The position numbers and the translations under genes were made by a program. From NCBI RefSeq assembly GCF_036812735.1, contig NZ_CP117523.1, positions 2,480,001 to 2,544,000 of the forward strand: a stretch of 64,000 nucleotides of DNA, given 5' to 3'. The stretch comes from Terrisporobacter glycolicus ATCC 14880 = DSM 1288 (GTDB taxonomy: Bacteria; Bacillota; Clostridia; Peptostreptococcales; Peptostreptococcaceae). Shown here piece after piece: positions 60,923 to 64,000 of this stretch (position 1 is the stretch's first letter; each line of letters opens with the position of its first letter). The notes beneath the pieces were generated by a model. The model did no database searches and was not told the DNA's origin. It saw only the letters and a program-made list of their open reading frames with translations.

Positions 60923-61441
60923 CTATTTTATTCTTTGTATCGTTAAACCTTTGTACTGTATTTCGTTAGAATTATAATATCTGAAATGATTTACTATGTT
61001 TTGTGCTTTATATCCATGTTCTTCACAAAACTCTTTAATACATGAATATACTTCTGTTGTGCCTGCATATTTATTTACAACTTTAATTGGATGTAAGTTA
61101 GAAGTATGATTGTTATTTTTATTTTTGTACTGTTCGATTTTTCTTCGCACTATATCATCATATTTGTTATTCACTTCATTGACTTTTATCATCTGTGCTT
61201 CTGTTAATATGCCTTTTTCCCTATCTTCATCTATTCGCTGCATTGCCTTGTCTGCTTCTTCGCTATTTTCTAAATCTGTGAGATAGTAACTCATTTTGTG
61301 ATTACTATTTGTATCTAATATACATTCTGCTAATCTAAGATAATTTATAAGTGTTGTATCTTCTATTGCTTCTATATTGACGTGCTTTGATTTCTCTAAA
61401 AGATTTGACATTCTGACTAATTGCCTAGTTTTACCACTCAT
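60923..61441 (-). CDS. Hypothetical early protein with NUMOD-like end
   Basis: 172 residues. A helical body (KDREKGILTE region, DDIVRRKIEQYKNKNNNH) and a C-terminal piece VVNKYAGTTEVYSCIKEFCE that resembles the NUMOD1/ICEA helix-turn-helix used in homing endonucleases. No nuclease motif is present here. Start ATG after GAGGGGAG. Confidence 0.55.
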   Translation of the reverse strand: MSGKTRQLVRMSNLLEKSKHVNIEAIEDTTLINYLRLAECILDTNSNHKMSYYLTDLENSEEADKAMQRIDEDREKGILTEAQMIKVNEVNNKYDDIVRRKIEQYKNKNNNHTSNLHPIKVVNKYAGTTEVYSCIKEFCEEHGYKAQNIVNHFRYYNSNEIQYKGLTIQRIK

Positions 61442-61461
61442 AATAATCTCCCCTCTTTGGT

Positions 61462-61482
61462 CCAGGAGAAAAATTCCCCTGG
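61462..61482 (-). promoter_or_regulatory. Intergenic hairpin beside a ribosome site
   Basis: CCAGGAGAA ... TTCCCCTGG, 9-bp arms with one mismatch, 3-base loop, just upstream of the GAGGGGAG of the next gene. No T-run. Confidence 0.5.
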
Positions 61483-61488
61483 AATAAT

Positions 61489-61920
61489 TTATTTTAATAA
61501 CTCTGGATTTTCGTATATATTGCCTATTATTTCATCTCCCCATCTTCTGCTAGAAGTATCACCTATTTCTAGGTGTGCGGTTTCTGTATATAGTTCACCT
61601 TGGTATGTTCTACTATAAGTGAATTTAAGTTTAAATCCATTATTATGCCATACTACAAGTTGTTTTTTATTGTCACAGGTTTCAACTATATCTCCTTCAT
61701 ATATTTCCTTGCCGTTCTTATCTTTTAATCCTGTATATTGCATAAATTTGCATTCTTCGTTTAAATGTTTGGGGCTTTGGCATTTATTTTCATAACAATG
61801 AGGGCTAGTACCAAATACATAGTTCGATGTATTAAATGCATTATGACTCCATGCTATTGCTCCTACATTAAACATAATTTCTTCTTCTTTATCCCACGCT
61901 CTAAATTTTATTTCCCTCAT
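61489..61920 (-). CDS. YopX-family phage protein
   Basis: 143 residues: MREIKFRAWDKEEEIMFNVG at the start, FMQYTGLKDKNGKEIYEGDI in the middle and GNIYENPELL at the end are the YopX hallmarks. Widespread in Firmicutes phages; molecular role unknown. AAGGAGGATAT before the ATG. Confidence 0.92.
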   Translation of the reverse strand: MREIKFRAWDKEEEIMFNVGAIAWSHNAFNTSNYVFGTSPHCYENKCQSPKHLNEECKFMQYTGLKDKNGKEIYEGDIVETCDNKKQLVVWHNNGFKLKFTYSRTYQGELYTETAHLEIGDTSSRRWGDEIIGNIYENPELLK

Positions 61921-62004
61921 AATATCCTCCTTGAATAATTCTTTTTAATCTACACATACTATTAACGGCTTAATTTTCCTGGCCACATTTGAATCTATAA
62001 TATT

Positions 62005-62030
62005 TAACCTTATCGGAAACGATAGGGTTA
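62005..62030 (+). other. GAAA-capped hairpin
   Basis: 11-bp stem (one G-T) TAACCTTATCG/CGATAGGGTTA closed by a GAAA tetraloop when read on the plus strand, then TTTGGTTTTTC. It would be a plus-strand terminator or antisense RNA end opposite the minus-strand operon, between the YopX and DnaD-like genes. Confidence 0.45.
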
Positions 62031-62075
62031 TTTGGTTTTTCTAGGAATTCCTGTTCTCATAGTTGCACAGTATAC

Positions 62076-62885
62076 CTAATCAAATTTGCCTTTCTGACTT
62101 TCTAATAAGATTTTTTCTAATTCATCTGGAGTGTACCCAGCGAATGCATTATTTACATTTGCTCCTGCACCCTTTTTATATGGTTTTTGTATATTATTGT
62201 TATTTTTGCTAACACTATTATTAGAAAACCTATTTTGTAACTCAAGTGCTTTGAGTTCTTCATAGCTGGTTACATTCTTTTGTAACCAGTTATTTATTAT
62301 GCCTTTTAAATATCCAAAAGTATTGTTTCCTTTTTCAGCGCAAATCTCTATTGCTCTTTTAAAAAGTTTAATATCAATTTTTGTAGATGTTTCTATTAAA
62401 TACTCTGCTACTATTCCATTAGCAACTCCTATATTTTCTTGATAGAGTTTACTTATTTCTGATAGTTTTTCGTTACATACATACTTACTATTATTAGTTA
62501 TATTATTACTTGTATTATTATCTTCACAGTTTTCCGAAGGTGTTGTCGGTTTTTCGAATATGTCTGTCGGTTTATCGACTATATATTCGGTTTTTCGAAT
62601 ATACTTATACATGACTCTCAAAACTCTTTTTTCTATATATTTTGTATTCTTTTTATATAAGTAGCTTGCTGTTATATACCCCTTATTTTCTAATGATTTT
62701 ATTATTTCAGAACATCTATTTTTTGATAGTCCGAAAAAATCCGAAAAATAATCATTTGATGCAAAACAACCGTCTTTATTGTCCAAACTATCTATTTCAA
62801 CTAAAAACAGTTTTTCAATTAATTTTAAATCTTTATTAAGCCATATTTCTGCTGGTATCCATATACCTTTAAAGGCTCTTTCCAA
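62076..62885 (-). CDS. DnaD-like phage replication protein
   Basis: 269 residues. N-terminal winged helix (ASNDYFSDFFGLSKNRCSEI, SLENKGYITASYLY) and a C-terminal DnaB_2/DnaD-like domain (ICAEKGNNTFGYLKGIINNW), linked by an Asn-rich stretch; a short tail has GYTPDELEKILLESQKG. Such proteins load helicase at the phage origin. Start is TTG with AGGTGA 6 bases before; no ATG fits better. Confidence 0.82.
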   Translation of the reverse strand: MERAFKGIWIPAEIWLNKDLKLIEKLFLVEIDSLDNKDGCFASNDYFSDFFGLSKNRCSEIIKSLENKGYITASYLYKKNTKYIEKRVLRVMYKYIRKTEYIVDKPTDIFEKPTTPSENCEDNNTSNNITNNSKYVCNEKLSEISKLYQENIGVANGIVAEYLIETSTKIDIKLFKRAIEICAEKGNNTFGYLKGIINNWLQKNVTSYEELKALELQNRFSNNSVSKNNNNIQKPYKKGAGANVNNAFAGYTPDELEKILLESQKGKFD

Positions 62886-62913
62886 TCAATCTCACCTGCC
62901 TTTTATCTTTTGT

Positions 62914-63639
62914 CTAAAGTAATAAATCCGTTCCTTTTCTAGCTATATCAACTGGTAAACCTATATTCTTTTCAATTTCACTTTTGAAAATTTCACCATC
63001 ACCATTTTGACCAGATATATGAAGTATCATTATATTTTTAATCTTGCTTAGATCATTAGCTTTTAAAAATTCAATAACATTCTCTAATTCAAAATGACTT
63101 TTAGTAATCCTATTTCTTAAGCTTAAAGGAATTATTTTATTTTCAATGTTTTCATCAAGTAAACTTTTCTTATAGTTACACTCAACTAATATGTGATTTA
63201 GATTTTCAAAAGTATATTCACAGTAGTAACTATCTGTTAGAAATAACATATTTCCTATAGCTTTATGATTTATTAAAAATCCTAAAGGTTCAGCTGCATC
63301 ATGATTAGCTTCAAAAGGTAATATAGTGAAATTACCGATTTTAATAAGGCTCTTAGCTTTTATAACTCTTGTCCTGTGATTTTGTATTCCTACTGCTTCA
63401 AAAGTCCCTAAGCTTGAATATACATCTATTCCATTTTCAGTTAGTTCTTTAATGCTTTTGCTATGGTCCTTATGCTCATGAGTTACTAAGCAGCCCATTA
63501 CTTTGCTTAAGTCATAATCTAAATTTTTAAGAATCTCTTTGTAGTTAACTCCGCACTCTAATATTAATATTTCATTTTCTAGTGAGAGCAAATAACAATT
63601 TGCTTTGCTCCCACTAGATACAACTGTTATCTTGTTCAT
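62914..63639 (-). CDS. Metallo-beta-lactamase-fold hydrolase
   Basis: 241 residues starting at the ATG that shares a base with the recT stop (TAATG). VSSGSKANCYLL, THEHKDHSKSI (HxHxDH metal motif) and FLTDSYYCEY mark a YycJ/WalJ-like MBL hydrolase. In Firmicutes phages it travels with recT and is thought to act as an exonuclease or nuclease in recombination. Followed by the DnaD-like gene. Confidence 0.87.
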   Translation of the reverse strand: MNKITVVSSGSKANCYLLSLENEILILECGVNYKEILKNLDYDLSKVMGCLVTHEHKDHSKSIKELTENGIDVYSSLGTFEAVGIQNHRTRVIKAKSLIKIGNFTILPFEANHDAAEPLGFLINHKAIGNMLFLTDSYYCEYTFENLNHILVECNYKKSLLDENIENKIIPLSLRNRITKSHFELENVIEFLKANDLSKIKNIMILHISGQNGDGEIFKSEIEKNIGLPVDIARKGTDLLL

Positions 63640-64000
63640 TAGAATGGACACTCTTCATCTTCTGCAAATGTTGACTGCTCTATTATTTCATCTACAGGAA
63701 CTTGCATTGGTACTGGTTCTTTTTCCTTTGCTTTTGAAGGTGACTTTTCTTTATATTGATATTCAGGTGTAGGAGCTGGTTCTTCAATACTTAAAGTAGT
63801 TTTGTTTGCTTTTTCCTGTATTTCTTCTTCTACTTGATAATCATTAGACTCTATAATGTCTTCTTCATTAACTTCCAATGTATTATTAAATGCTCCTACT
63901 AATAAATCGCTATCATCTGATGTATTTACATATCTTTTGCAAGCTCTATTTATAACTGTCTTTTTAGCCATTTCATCTTTAAATTTAATATGAGTATCAG
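63639..64000 (-). CDS. recT: RecT-family single-strand annealing protein, N-terminus beyond window
   Basis: The visible 120 residues are the C-terminal part: HIKFKDEMAKKTVINRACKR (the conserved end of the RecT core) followed by an acidic, proline-rich tail that ends DEECPF, an SSB-like acidic tip that may bind SSB. The frame is open to the window edge, so the gene begins outside. It anneals single strands in phage recombination with the MBL-fold protein next to it. Confidence 0.85.
   Translation of the reverse strand, partial: DTHIKFKDEMAKKTVINRACKRYVNTSDDSDLLVGAFNNTLEVNEEDIIESNDYQVEEEIQEKANKTTLSIEEPAPTPEYQYKEKSPSKAKEKEPVPMQVPVDEIIEQSTFAEDEECPF

Overview
The window comes from the chromosome of a low-GC, spore-forming, amino-acid-fermenting clostridium, most likely of the Peptostreptococcaceae (Clostridioides / Paeniclostridium / Paraclostridium type). 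This rests on a hydroxyproline dehydratase glycyl-radical system, a lactate-oxidising Lct/Etf operon, a QueK/QueL-type queuine salvage cluster, rubredoxin, and a prophage whose gene order and small proteins look like those of C. difficile siphophages and myophages. No rRNA, CRISPR array or insertion sequence was seen.

Region 1 (1-21.5 kb) is chromosomal metabolism. From the left: the 5' two thirds of hypD (trans-4-hydroxy-L-proline dehydratase, cut by the window edge) with its activase gene and a divergent XRE-cupin regulator; a membrane MutS-like ATPase; an AbgT transporter between two M20D amidohydrolases; a secreted NlpC/P60-like wall enzyme with many wall-binding repeats; the lct operon (permease, lactate racemase LarA, EtfB, EtfA with a ferredoxin-like domain, FAD lactate dehydrogenase) with its GntR regulator and two operator sites at the promoter; rubredoxin; a decayed DegV gene; and a queuine-salvage operon (nucleoside hydrolase, ECF S component, radical SAM lyase) preceded by a preQ1-I riboswitch that appears able to control ribosome access.

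Region 2 (21.8-27 kb) is an accessory segment of unclear origin. A compact minus-strand cassette encodes a ribbon-helix-helix protein, two small membrane proteins and a 767-residue VirD4/HerA-like DNA-pumping ATPase. A divergent set of small plus-strand genes follows: a 67-residue protein, a lipoprotein, then a strong promoter with an embedded palindrome driving two micro membrane proteins and an AbrB-like regulator.

Region 3 (27-64 kb) is a tailed-phage prophage read almost entirely on the minus strand. From right to left it holds recT (cut by the window edge), a beta-lactamase-fold hydrolase, a DnaD-like replication protein, many small early proteins, RusA, a PAPS-reductase-like protein, a nucleoid-associated NdpA-like protein, a MazG-like protein, a late regulator (DUF1492), a 600-bp structured non-coding stretch with three tRNA-like elements, three accessory genes separated by terminators, then terminase, portal, head, tail, tail tip, receptor-binding protein and lysis genes. 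Integrase, repressor and right attachment site are not in the window. Extra cargo includes a membrane Cys-rich moron between tail genes, a cupin gene on the opposite strand, a frameshifted DUF2829 (Tad2-family) gene and a possible Spo0E-like peptide.
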